Positions 33,814 through 42,863 of a stretch of 64,000 nt of DNA are shown piece after piece. The notes under the pieces were generated by a model, which was not told where the DNA came from, did no database searches, and saw nothing but the letters and a program-made list of their open reading frames with translations. The translations under genes and the position numbers were made by a program. Origin of the DNA: Mesorhizobium ciceri WSM4083 (GTDB lineage Bacteria > Pseudomonadota > Alphaproteobacteria > Rhizobiales > Rhizobiaceae); NCBI RefSeq assembly GCF_000519305.1, contig NZ_JAFG01000003.1, positions 561,070 to 625,069 on the forward strand, written 5' to 3'. The stretch's first letter is position 1; each line of letters opens with the position of its first letter.

Positions 33814-34929
33814 TCACCCCGCCGTCCGCGCCAGTTGCAAATCCACGAATTGCACGCCCTTGGCCGCCACCCGCGACCATTCCGAATCCGCGTCGAGTTC
33901 GAGATAGCGCACCCACAGGCGCCGCGCCTCCGGCAGATTGCCAGTGTCGAATTCCAGTCTGGCGAGGTTGAACACCGGATCGGCATAGCTCTTGTCGAGC
34001 GCGATCGCTTTCTGCAGGTGCCGGCGCGCCGAGGCTTCGCGACCTTGCTCGCTCATCAGCCCGGCGAGGTTGAACCACGCCTCGACGAAGGCCGGGTCCA
34101 GCTTTATCGCATTGATATAGTCGTGCGCGGCGTCCGCCGCATGGCCGCCGGCGCGCAGGCAGTTGGCGCGGTTGAAGGCGGCGATCGCATCACTCGGATC
34201 GATGGCGAGACAGCGCTGGTAGAGCGCGGCGGCCCCATCATGGTCGCCCTGCTCCTCCGCCGCTTCCGCCTCGGCAAACAGCTCCTCCAGCGTGTCGTCA
34301 CCCTCTGCCCCGGCTGTTCCGAGATCGAACAGCAACTGCCCGTCGAGTTCGCTCTGGCCGCCCTCGAGATAGATCGCATCGGCGCGTCCATGCTGCGAGC
34401 CGACGTTGAGCGACTTGGCGGTCAGCGACGCCACCGGGCCGGAACGGTGGACGGAGCGCGCGATCGCCCCCCAGGTCGCACCACCGGCGATGAGCCCTGC
34501 ATATTTGCGCGCCAGGATCATGTCGCGGAAGGAATAGGGTTCAACGTCATGCTCGAACGCATCGAATAGCGACAAAAGATCGAGGTCGGCGCCAGATAGC
34601 CGCGATTGCTCGATCAGCGATTGCCGCGACAGCGAAGGCGCCTCCGGCGCCTTCATCAGTCCGAGAAGGCGCAGGAATCCGTTCTCGCTGATCAGCGTTC
34701 GCCCGGCCGCGCGCTCGGCGGCGACACGGCGCTCGATCCCGGCATCGCCGTTTTTGACGAGGCCTGCCCTGGCCAACAGTGTCCGGCCGAACACGACATG
34801 CGTGGTGCGCCTGGTGATGCCGCGCCGCAGCTGGCCGTGCCGGCGTTCCACTTCCCGCGCAGCCAGCCTGAGCGGAAAGGCCGCCAGCGCGCCTATCGTG
34901 CCGAAAACAGCGCCGGTCGGTGCCGTCAT
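33814..34929 (-). CDS. BRCT + MerR-like HTH + TPR protein coupled to ku
   Basis: A 371-residue protein with three parts. Residues about 10-95 read as a BRCT domain (RRGITRRTTHVVFGRTLLAR and RTLISENGFLRLLGL). Residues about 105-165 are a MerR-type HTH (YSFRDMILARKYAGLIAGG then ATWGAIARSVHR). Residues about 215-360 are TPR repeats (AAALYQRCLAIDPSDAIAAF; AINAIKLDP-like; EAWFNLAGLMSEQGREASAR). It overlaps the ku stop by ATGA, so it is translationally coupled to ku and may act in end joining or its regulation. Domain calls are by eye. Confidence 0.75.
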   Translation of the reverse strand: MTAPTGAVFGTIGALAAFPLRLAAREVERRHGQLRRGITRRTTHVVFGRTLLARAGLVKNGDAGIERRVAAERAAGRTLISENGFLRLLGLMKAPEAPSLSRQSLIEQSRLSGADLDLLSLFDAFEHDVEPYSFRDMILARKYAGLIAGGATWGAIARSVHRSGPVASLTAKSLNVGSQHGRADAIYLEGGQSELDGQLLFDLGTAGAEGDDTLEELFAEAEAAEEQGDHDGAAALYQRCLAIDPSDAIAAFNRANCLRAGGHAADAAHDYINAIKLDPAFVEAWFNLAGLMSEQGREASARRHLQKAIALDKSYADPVFNLARLEFDTGNLPEARRLWVRYLELDADSEWSRVAAKGVQFVDLQLARTAG

Positions 34930-35831
34930 TTCTTGCTCTTGCCGACCGCCTTCAGCAGATTGGCCTTCAACGGATTTTCAGCAGCACCACCCGTTGCCGC
35001 CTTCTTCGCGGCGGGCTTGGCAACCTCGTCGGCCTTGCTTTTCGATTTGGCCGGCGGCTTCGATTGCGACAGGCTGGCCTTCAGCGCATCCATCAGGTTG
35101 ATGACATTGCCGCGCTCCGGTGCCGCCGCGATGATCGGCTTGTGGCCTTTCAGCTTCTCGCGGATCATCGTCATGAGTGCCGCCTCGTAGCGGTCCTCAT
35201 AGTTCTTCGGATCGAAGGTGGTTTCCTTCTGCTTGATCAGCGCTTCGGCGAGCTGCAGCATTTCCGCGTCGGGCTTGCCGGCCGGGATGTTGCCGAAATA
35301 TTCAGCCGTCCCGCGCACTTCGTTCGGGTTCCTCAACGTGCACACGAACATGCCGTTCTCGCGCGCGCCGATCGTCACCACGCGCTCACGACTGGACAGC
35401 ACCAGGCGTGCGATCGCCAGCTTGCCGGATTTGCGCATCGCTTCGCGCAGCACGGCGAAGGTCTCCTCCGCCATCGCGCCGTCAGGCGCCATGTAGTAGG
35501 GCGCATCCTGATAGATGACATCGACCTCGTCCTCGTCGACGAAGGCCTCGATGTTCATCGTATGGTTGGATTCGATGCGCACCGCGTCGAGGTCGGCATC
35601 ATCGATGATGATGTACTGCTTGTCCTCGTATTCGTAGCCCTTGACCAGATCAGCACGCTCGACGAGCCCTAGTTCGGGGTCGACCGGCTTCATGTTGATG
35701 CGGTTATGGGTCTTCTTGTGCAGCTGGTTGAAGCTGATGCGCTCGCTGGCGCTGGTGGCGGGATATAGCCGCACCGGACAGCTCACGAGGCTGAGTTTGA
35801 GGTAACCTTTCCAACTTGCCCTGGGCGCCAT
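34926..35831 (-). CDS. ku: Ku DNA-end-binding protein
   Basis: A 301-residue bacterial Ku. The core begins SWKGYLKLSLVSCPVRLYPA and contains LPHIPNP-like YEYEDKQYIIIDDADLDAVR, typical of the Ku beta-barrel that threads DNA ends as a homodimer. The Lys-rich C-terminal tail (PPAKSKSKADEVAKPAAKKA) is the usual DNA-binding extension. It recruits LigD in non-homologous end joining. AGGAG precedes ATG 35831. The BRCT-TPR gene is coupled downstream; ligD lies upstream on the same strand. Confidence 0.93.
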   Translation of the reverse strand: MAPRASWKGYLKLSLVSCPVRLYPATSASERISFNQLHKKTHNRINMKPVDPELGLVERADLVKGYEYEDKQYIIIDDADLDAVRIESNHTMNIEAFVDEDEVDVIYQDAPYYMAPDGAMAEETFAVLREAMRKSGKLAIARLVLSSRERVVTIGARENGMFVCTLRNPNEVRGTAEYFGNIPAGKPDAEMLQLAEALIKQKETTFDPKNYEDRYEAALMTMIREKLKGHKPIIAAAPERGNVINLMDALKASLSQSKPPAKSKSKADEVAKPAAKKAATGGAAENPLKANLLKAVGKSKK

Positions 35832-35870
35832 GAAACACTCCTACGCGGCCACGCACTGACATTTTAGCTT

Positions 35871-35919
35871 GAGCATGATCTTATCCGAAAACCGGTTTCC
35901 ACTTTTCGGGATCATGCTC
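35871..35919. repeat. GAGCATGATC palindrome (rhizobial intergenic element)
   Basis: GAGCATGATC and GATCATGCTC (35910-35919) flank CGAAAACCGGTTTCCACTTT. This short inverted element recurs across Rhizobiales genomes. It lies in the 276-base gap between ligD and ku, which holds nothing else recognisable. Confidence 0.7.
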
Positions 35920-36107
35920 TCTGCAGCGCTTTTCGTCCGAAGGACGATTGACGCCGAGGAAATCCTACACCGACCCCAGACGATACAGGCAAATCCCTGA
36001 CGAAATCTTCCGGTACGTCTTTGAGGTCGTGGATGGAGAATAATTCAAATTGTCGGAAGCGTCGATGGCGTTGGATTCCTCGTCCCAGCAACGTGGGGGC
36101 GAGGAAC

Positions 36108-38591
36108 CTAGTTCTTCAAGGTCGGCAAATCCCGCGCGAACTCGTCGATCTCCGCCCACGGATCGCCCGACGTCGCCAATAGCCCCGGCAGGGAGGAATA
36201 GTTCAGATCCTGCGGCGCATCGATGGATTCAAGGTCGCTCCAGCTCACCGGGGTCGAGGCCGGCAGATTGGTGCGGGCGCGCAAGGAATAAGGGGCTGCG
36301 GAGGTGTGGCCGCGCGCATTGCGATGATAATCGATGAAGATGCGCTTCTTGCGGTTGTCCTTGCCCATGGTGGTGGTGAATGTGTCCGGCGCCGTTGTCG
36401 CCAGATGCGTGGCGATGGCGCTGGTCGCCTGGTGCAGCTTCTTCCAGTTCTGCTTGCCCGTCACCGGCACGGTGATGTGGATGCCGCTGCCGCCGGAGGT
36501 CTTGGCGAACGGCACCAGCCCCAGGCGCCCCAATTCGTCCTTGATGTGCACCGCGGCCTCGACCACCTCGCGCCAGGTGATCCCTTCTCCCGGATCGAGG
36601 TCGAGGACTATCTGGTCGGGTCTGTCGAGGCTGGTGCGGTGGGTGCCCCAGGTGTGGAACTCGACGACGCCGAACTGTGCCAGCGCCAGATACCCTTTCG
36701 CGCCTTCGACCGAGAGATAGGATTTGGTCTCGCCCTCCGAATTTGTCGCCTCGAATGTCACCACCGAGGGCGGCATGCCGGTGAAGGCGTGGCGCTGGAA
36801 GAAGCAGTCCTTCGGCAGGCCGGTCGGGCAGCGCACCAGCGACACCGGCCGGCCGAGGATGTGCGGCAGCATGAAGTCGCCGACCAGCGCGTAATAGACC
36901 GCGATGTCGAGCTTGGTCGGGCCGGTCTTGCCGAACAGCCGCCGCGTCGGGTTGGTCACCCAGATGGTGGCAAGGTCGGCCTCGGCGATCAGCCGCTTGC
37001 GTTTGGACGAGACCGGCGTCGACAGGCCGACATCCCTCAAACCGCGGAAGACGCCGTGGCGCAGCGCATTGTCCGATGTGCGGTTGGCGTAATGGATGCG
37101 CGCCGACAGCAGCGGCCGCACCCAGTTCATCTCGCGCATGATTTCGCGCGGGACGCCCTCGGGCGCGGTGGCGCCTTCCCGCAACGGCCCCAGCCTGGCG
37201 AGCAATTCACCGGCGGTGGCGGCATCGAAACCGGTGCCGACCTTGCCGCGATAATGCAATTCACCACCCTCGAACTCTGCCATGCCGAGCGCCGCCAACC
37301 CTTCGGCCGCATCGGAGATGGTGAAGCCGGCGATGACGAAGTCGCCCGACTGCAGCGCCTTGGTCTTGGTCCAGCTTTTGCTTCGGCCGCTCTGATAGAT
37401 GGCCTTGGCGCGCTTTGAGACGACACCCTCCAGCCCAAGTTCCGACGCCTGGTCGTAGAGCCCCTGCCCCGAACCCTCGACATGGTCGGAGAACTGGATG
37501 GCGGAATTGGCGCCGAGGCCCGACAGCATCTGCGCCAGCAGCGCCTTGCGCCGGACCAGCGGCGCCTTGGTCAGGTCCCAGCCGTCGAGGTGGAGAAGAT
37601 CGAAGGCGTAAAAATGGAGCTTGCTGCCGGCGCCCTCGGCCAGCGCATCCTGCAGCAGCGCGAAGCGGCTGATGCCCTTGGCATCGAGCACGACGATCTC
37701 GCCATCGATGATGGCGTCGCGGCACGGCAGTTTGGCGAACGCATGCGGCAGGTCGCCATAACGCTTCGTCCAGTCGATGCCGCCACGGGTGACCAGCTTG
37801 ACCGCGCCGTCAGTGAGATGCGCCATGGTGCGGTAGCCGTCGAATTTGATCTCGTGCAGCCAGACTTCCCTTGTGTCCTCGCCATCCGGTGGTTTTGGCA
37901 CCTGCGTCGCCAGTTGCGGCTCGATACGGGCAAGCATGGGGGCCTTGAATGCGCCCGGCAGCGTGCCGGGCTTCAGCGATCCCTGTCTGGGCGCGGGTTT
38001 GGCGGCTGGCTTCGCCGGCGCCGCCAGTTCCTCGATGCGCAATCCGGATTTGACGCTTTCCGGCCGGGCCGTGAGGATGTCAAGCGCGGTGTCGGCGGCG
38101 AGGTCGCGCTCCTTGAACAGCAGCCAGTTCTTCGTGTTCTCATCTTCGCCGAGTTTCGGCTTCAGCCGGGTCAGCATCCAGCCGCCATTGAGCTTGTCGC
38201 CGGCCAGCCGGAACTTGAAGGCGCCGGTGCGCAAACTCTTTTCGACATCGTCCATCGGCGCCCAACTGCCGGTATCCCAGACGATCATCGGCCCGCCGCC
38301 ATACTCGCCCTCGGGAATGACGCCCTCGAAGTCGATATATTCGAGCGGATGATCCTCGGTCTCGACCGCCAGCCTTTTGTCGGTCGGATTGAGCGAAGGC
38401 CCGCGCGGCACCGCCCAGCTTTTCAAGACATCGCCGACCTGCAGGCGCAGATCATAATGGTCTGCGGTGGCGTGGTGCTTGTGCACGACGAAGCGGTTGC
38501 CGTCGCTGCTGACGAGCCCGCCAGCCGGCTCCGGCGTCTTGGCGAATTCGCGTTTGGCGCGATAGGCTTTGAGCTTTGGTGGAGTGGTCAT
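36108..38591 (-). CDS. ligD: multifunctional ATP-dependent DNA ligase LigD
   Basis: An 827-residue three-domain LigD. An N-terminal 3'-phosphoesterase domain (about 30-150; FVVHKHHATADHYDLRL, VIPEGEYGGG) leads to the ATP-dependent ligase domain (about 215-510; catalytic Lys249 in EIKFDGYRTMA). The C-terminal primase-polymerase domain follows (about 540-820; IDYHRNARGHTSAAPYSLRA, DLDPGEGITW with catalytic Asp). The PE-LIG-POL order is the Agrobacterium/Mesorhizobium arrangement. It completes the Ku-dependent non-homologous end-joining set with the genes at 34926 and 33814. Confidence 0.95.
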   Translation of the reverse strand: MTTPPKLKAYRAKREFAKTPEPAGGLVSSDGNRFVVHKHHATADHYDLRLQVGDVLKSWAVPRGPSLNPTDKRLAVETEDHPLEYIDFEGVIPEGEYGGGPMIVWDTGSWAPMDDVEKSLRTGAFKFRLAGDKLNGGWMLTRLKPKLGEDENTKNWLLFKERDLAADTALDILTARPESVKSGLRIEELAAPAKPAAKPAPRQGSLKPGTLPGAFKAPMLARIEPQLATQVPKPPDGEDTREVWLHEIKFDGYRTMAHLTDGAVKLVTRGGIDWTKRYGDLPHAFAKLPCRDAIIDGEIVVLDAKGISRFALLQDALAEGAGSKLHFYAFDLLHLDGWDLTKAPLVRRKALLAQMLSGLGANSAIQFSDHVEGSGQGLYDQASELGLEGVVSKRAKAIYQSGRSKSWTKTKALQSGDFVIAGFTISDAAEGLAALGMAEFEGGELHYRGKVGTGFDAATAGELLARLGPLREGATAPEGVPREIMREMNWVRPLLSARIHYANRTSDNALRHGVFRGLRDVGLSTPVSSKRKRLIAEADLATIWVTNPTRRLFGKTGPTKLDIAVYYALVGDFMLPHILGRPVSLVRCPTGLPKDCFFQRHAFTGMPPSVVTFEATNSEGETKSYLSVEGAKGYLALAQFGVVEFHTWGTHRTSLDRPDQIVLDLDPGEGITWREVVEAAVHIKDELGRLGLVPFAKTSGGSGIHITVPVTGKQNWKKLHQATSAIATHLATTAPDTFTTTMGKDNRKKRIFIDYHRNARGHTSAAPYSLRARTNLPASTPVSWSDLESIDAPQDLNYSSLPGLLATSGDPWAEIDEFARDLPTLKN

Positions 38592-38636
38592 CGCAAAGAT
38601 CGAAGCACGGCGGCCAGGAACAAGCCAGTCACGCTC

Positions 38637-38861
38637 TCAATCGTCAGCGGCCGGCGTCAACTCAAGCTCCGCCGGCGACAGCCCTTGCTGCAACTGGCTC
38701 AGCCGGAATTCGTCGACCCAATAGGCCTCGCCGTCGACCAGAACCCGGGCCTGGTAGGTGCCCGCCGAAAAACGCTGCGCGGTGATGTAGACCTTGTGAC
38801 GATCGAGCGCCTTGCGCACCGCGGAGCGCTTGGAATTCTGACCTGTGACGGGACTGAACAT
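38637..38861 (-). CDS. small hypothetical protein
   Basis: A 74-residue soluble protein starting MFSPVTGQNSKRSAVRKALD, with the core FSAGTYQARVLVDGEAYWVD. GAGGG lies seven to eight bases before ATG 38861; a TTG at 38927 would add 22 residues. It precedes ligD on the same strand by 45 bases and may share its transcript. No family recognised. Confidence 0.6.
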   Translation of the reverse strand: MFSPVTGQNSKRSAVRKALDRHKVYITAQRFSAGTYQARVLVDGEAYWVDEFRLSQLQQGLSPAELELTPAADD

Positions 38862-39107
38862 GACACTGCCCTCGGTCGCCCTGACACGCAACGCGGCCGC
38901 TGTCGGCAGCCTGACGACTGTGGTCAAGGATGGCGGAGACGCGCCGTCCTGTCAATTTCGCGGACAGCGCAGGATGCAGTCCGGTCAATTTACCAATCTT
39001 TTGAACATGCTTGGGCCTTGGCCTGAATCAAGACGTGAAGCACACGAAGATGAACCGTGCACGACTGCACCGCCAAACTATCGTCTGTCGCTGTCGCTGC
39101 CGCTCTG

Positions 39108-40223
39108 CTAAGCGGCTGATATGCCGGAATGAGCCGATTTTTGAACTTCCGTGCCGATGAGATCGAGTGTCGCCGCCGCGACGTCGGCAACCTGAAGCCG
39201 CTGGACGCAGTAGACCCCACCGGAGTTGTTTTCCTTACACAAACCTGGAGCGATGCATGGACAAGGCATGGGCGGCTGGAGCGTCCGGTTGGGAACACCG
39301 AACGGGCCCCATTGCTCTGGCGACGTCAGACCGTACAGCCCCACCGCTGGAGTTCCGACAGAGGCCGCGATGTGCATCGGGCCGCTCTCATTGCCAAGAA
39401 AGATCGACGCTTCGGCCAACAATGCCGTCAGCACCTCAAGCGAGGCTTTTCCGACGACACTTGCGACCGGCGACGTTGCCACTTCAAGGATTCCTTGCGC
39501 GGCAAGCCCTTCATCCGGCCCACCAACGAGCAGGGATCGCAGCCCGGTTTTGGCGTATACCTCGTCGATGACCGCAGCAAAATGTTGCGGCGGCCAGCAA
39601 CGTCCTTCGAACCTCGCGCCGGCATGCACGGCCACATATGACTTCTTCGCCAAGGCATTTTCCGCAAGAATCCTGGCACACTCTTCCTGGGCAGTCCTGG
39701 TCGGCTGCAGCCGAGGCGTCGGGTCCTGACAATCCAACCCAAGCGCGTGGAGTGGAGACAGGTTCCTGTAGAGATAATGGGGCCCGCCCTGTCCGAAGGT
39801 CGCGGCGAGCACGTTTGCAAGCTGGATTTCCCAGAACTTCATCGGATGCTCGGAAGGATCGAAGCCGACGCGAAGTGGAGCCCCGATCAAACGATGCATG
39901 ATCCGCGAGGTTTTTGAATCGGTAAGGTCGATGCTGAGATCGAATTTTCGACGCCGCAGATCAGAGATGACGCTACGATAGTCCGTCAAACGCTTGAGCA
40001 GAGTCCTTCCTCTGCCACGGGATTCAAAGCCAACAGCAGCATCGGCGATCCCCTGCGCGACAATGAACTGCTTGAGACCAGGCGCACAAAGCATGGTTAT
40101 CGATGCTTGTGGATAAGCAAGACGCAGATTGCGAGTCAAAGCAGATGTCAGAGTGACATCTCCAATGTACTTCGTTTGAATAATGAGGATGGAACGAATC
40201 CCATCTCCTAGACTTGCATTCAT
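39108..40223 (-). CDS. glycosyltransferase family 9 (heptosyltransferase-like)
   Basis: About 371 residues. GT9 signatures are SILIIQTKYIGDVTLTSALT at the N-terminus and VAVHAGARFEGRCWPPQHF then FLGNESGPMHIAASVGTPAVG in the nucleotide-sugar-binding half. GT9 enzymes transfer heptose or related sugars from ADP- or GDP-sugars to surface glycans. The C-terminal region has several Cys (PMPCPCIAPGLCKENNSGG). Its GC is visibly lower than the neighbouring EPS genes, suggesting separate origin. ATG 40223 is chosen over a TTG at 40241. Confidence 0.85.
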   Translation of the reverse strand: MNASLGDGIRSILIIQTKYIGDVTLTSALTRNLRLAYPQASITMLCAPGLKQFIVAQGIADAAVGFESRGRGRTLLKRLTDYRSVISDLRRRKFDLSIDLTDSKTSRIMHRLIGAPLRVGFDPSEHPMKFWEIQLANVLAATFGQGGPHYLYRNLSPLHALGLDCQDPTPRLQPTRTAQEECARILAENALAKKSYVAVHAGARFEGRCWPPQHFAAVIDEVYAKTGLRSLLVGGPDEGLAAQGILEVATSPVASVVGKASLEVLTALLAEASIFLGNESGPMHIAASVGTPAVGLYGLTSPEQWGPFGVPNRTLQPPMPCPCIAPGLCKENNSGGVYCVQRLQVADVAAATLDLIGTEVQKSAHSGISAA

Positions 40224-40389
40224 CGAGATGATCTGCCGCAAACGCCAAATTCAAAAAATCCACCGGGGACACTCATTTCTGAGCGTCAAGCGGCGCTTTC
40301 AAATATAGAGCTAACCAATCCTGTCAACAACCTTGCCGTGCCTTGGTGCCTCTTTGCATAGGTCGTTGGCGACCGGCAAACGCTCGTCC

Positions 40390-41613
40390 TCAATCCTTCA
40401 ATCGCCGCAAGCGGCGCGTCAAGCCCTGGACGGCCTTGAGCAGCCGGGGACGCGACCGCGTCATGCCTTCGACCCGGCTGCGCAGCAAAATGGCTGCGTT
40501 CGCGGCCCTGCCCCGTATCGTCACCGGTTCGCATATCTCGGCCAGAACCGAGCTCGAGGCGCCGATATGTTGCTTGTAGCCCTGGCCGCCGACCGACAGG
40601 TCGAAATAGTCGAAGCCCCGCTCGCATCCCCACATCATCAGCTTGCCCATCGTCGTCAGGCCGGGTGAGACATTGGCGACCGCATTCTGGTCGATGCCAA
40701 GCAGGAGGGCGTGAAGTGTGCCTTTTCTGACCAGCACATAGATGGAGGCGAGCCAGGCTTCACCGACGCGTAGCCCGAAGAGCCGCACCGATCCATTGTA
40801 CAGGCCTTGCAGCGCCGCGGCGCGGTAGAAATCGACGACCGGGGCCTGCGTCAGGAGGTCGAAACGCCCGAGCTCACGAAAACGCTTCAGCCGCAGTTCC
40901 AGCAGCACATCCAGGAGCTGCTCGGTCAGATCAGGCGTGTCGGCCTCGACCAGAGCGAGGCCGCCAAGCTGTTCGAAGCCGCGGCAATGCTTGCGGAAGG
41001 CCTTGGCGAAGGACGGCTTGCAGATCCGCTTGATGAGCGTCTCCGGGTCGCCATGCAGCACGAGGCCGGAGGTGACCTGGATGGAGTCGCGCGCCACCGA
41101 AAGCAATGCCAGCGGATTGACCACGCCGTGGATCTGCCGCGGGATTCCCGCGATATGGATGCGATCCGCCGGTGGCAGCACGGCACGGACTGCCGCCCAC
41201 ATGGCATCGGCGCTCTGCCTTGTCCACGCTCTCCCATCCGCCAGCAGCGGCACCGAGTAGTCGCACACGCGGCAGCTCAGCCATTCGATCACGTGGTGGC
41301 CGAAGGCCCGGCGCCGCATCAGCGGCAGCAGCATGGCCGGCGCGCCGGTCACAGCGTCACTCACCTCGACCAAGACCAGGTCCGCGTCTTTGGGCATCAG
41401 CCGTGCGGCGATTCCTTCGACCCAGGCATAGTGCTGATGGGCAGTGCAGACGCCGTGCGCCTCAAGAAGCAGCCATAGCAGCCTTACGGTGTCGAAACTG
41501 GTGTGCAGCCGAGCCGTGAAGTGCTCGGTTGCATCAGCATTGACGACAGTCGGGGAAAACAGCCCACCGGGCAAATCCGTGGTCGGCGTCGTTCGCGTCG
41601 CGTAGCTTGCCAC
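40390..41613 (-). CDS. GNAT/CelD-like acyltransferase (paralogue A)
   Basis: A 407-residue protein of the CelD/BcsL or FemAB-like GNAT superfamily (double acetyltransferase fold). The recognisable half is KAFRKHCRGFEQLGGLALVE, then LRLKRFRELGRFDLL and GFDYFDLSVGGQGYKQHIGA, the conserved block of these enzymes. They acylate or aminoacylate sugar or lipid substrates during exopolysaccharide or cellulose synthesis. GTG start at 41613 with GGGAG six bases upstream. Tandem paralogue of the gene at 41626. Confidence 0.8.
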   Translation of the reverse strand: MASYATRTTPTTDLPGGLFSPTVVNADATEHFTARLHTSFDTVRLLWLLLEAHGVCTAHQHYAWVEGIAARLMPKDADLVLVEVSDAVTGAPAMLLPLMRRRAFGHHVIEWLSCRVCDYSVPLLADGRAWTRQSADAMWAAVRAVLPPADRIHIAGIPRQIHGVVNPLALLSVARDSIQVTSGLVLHGDPETLIKRICKPSFAKAFRKHCRGFEQLGGLALVEADTPDLTEQLLDVLLELRLKRFRELGRFDLLTQAPVVDFYRAAALQGLYNGSVRLFGLRVGEAWLASIYVLVRKGTLHALLLGIDQNAVANVSPGLTTMGKLMMWGCERGFDYFDLSVGGQGYKQHIGASSSVLAEICEPVTIRGRAANAAILLRSRVEGMTRSRPRLLKAVQGLTRRLRRLKD

Positions 41614-41625
41614 ATGCTTCTCCCG

Positions 41626-42855
41626 TCATTCTGATCCCCCACGCAGGCGCCGCAAATCCCGCATCAGTCCCTGGAGCCTCTTCAGCAGCCGAGGTTTGGA
41701 GCGCACGAACACCTCGGTCCGGTTGCGGACCTCGATGGCTGCGCTCACGACGCTGCCTCGCACCGTAATCCCGTGGCAAAGCTCGCGCAGGCCCGAACCC
41801 ACGGCACCCATATGTTCCTTATAACTCTGGTTGCCTACCGACAGGTCGAAATAATCGAAACCGCGGCCGCGCGCCCAGCTCATCAACTTGCCCATGATCA
41901 GAAGTCCCGGCGAGACATTGGGCACCGCGCCCTGATCGATTGAGATCAGAAGAGCATGAACGGTGACTTGATGGATCAGCAGGTATTGCACCGCGATCAG
42001 AGCTTCACCAACACGCAACCCGAAGAGCCGCACCGACCCATCCGACAGGCCCTCGAGAGCGGCGTTTCGATAGAAGTCGACAACCGTCGCCTGCGTCAGC
42101 AGGTCGAAGCGGCCCAGTTCGCGAAAGCGGCTGAGCCGCATCCGGACCAGGCCGCCGAAGATGACCTCCACCAGGGCCGGCGTGTTGGCTTCGACCAGTT
42201 CCACGTCGCCAAGCCGTTCGAGGCGGCGCCAGTCCTTGTTGAAGGCCTTGACGAAGGATGGCCGGCATAGGCGCTTGAGGACGGTTTCCGGGTCGCCGTC
42301 GATGGCGAGGCCGAAGCTGGTATGCAGGGAATCGCGCGTGGCCGCGAGCATGGCCAGCGGGTTGGCGACGCCGCTGATCGATTGCGGAATTCCCGTGATC
42401 TGGATGCGGTCCGCCGGCGGCAGCACGGAACGCACCGCGGCCCACGCGGCCTGCGCCGACTGCGTCGTCCACGGGCTGGCATCGGCCAGCAGCGGTGCCG
42501 AATAGTCGCAAACGCCACAACTCAGCCATTCGATCACCCGATGGCGGAAGGCCGGCCGCCGTATCAGCGGCACCAGCATTCGCGGCGCGCCCGTCACGGC
42601 GTCGTTTACCTCCACGATGAGCAGTTCCGCACCTTCCGGCAGCAGCCGCGCGACGATCCCCTCGGCCCAGGCATAATTCTGGTGGGCGGTGCACACGCCG
42701 TCCGCCTGGAGGCGCAGCCAGAGCGGCCTGGCCGCTTCCAGGCTGGTGTGGAGCCGCGCCGTGTAGGCATCGATGGCGACGACGGTGGCCGGATGGGAGG
42801 ACTGGCCATCGGGCGAGCCGGTCACCGCAGCAATTTGCACCGCCTGGACTGCCAT
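41626..42855 (-). CDS. GNAT/CelD-like acyltransferase (paralogue B)
   Basis: A 409-residue paralogue of the next gene downstream, alignable almost throughout: TARLHTSLEAARPLWLRLQA, VIEWLSCGVCDYSAPLLAD, PPADRIQITGIPQSISG, then RGFDYFDLSVGNQSYKEHMG. Both copies keep the same block of conserved residues, so both are probably active with different acceptors. AGGA is seven bases before ATG 42855. It follows the flippase gene directly; 12 bases separate it from paralogue A. Confidence 0.8.
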   Translation of the reverse strand: MAVQAVQIAAVTGSPDGQSSHPATVVAIDAYTARLHTSLEAARPLWLRLQADGVCTAHQNYAWAEGIVARLLPEGAELLIVEVNDAVTGAPRMLVPLIRRPAFRHRVIEWLSCGVCDYSAPLLADASPWTTQSAQAAWAAVRSVLPPADRIQITGIPQSISGVANPLAMLAATRDSLHTSFGLAIDGDPETVLKRLCRPSFVKAFNKDWRRLERLGDVELVEANTPALVEVIFGGLVRMRLSRFRELGRFDLLTQATVVDFYRNAALEGLSDGSVRLFGLRVGEALIAVQYLLIHQVTVHALLISIDQGAVPNVSPGLLIMGKLMSWARGRGFDYFDLSVGNQSYKEHMGAVGSGLRELCHGITVRGSVVSAAIEVRNRTEVFVRSKPRLLKRLQGLMRDLRRLRGGSE

Positions 42856-42863
42856 GTTTTTTC

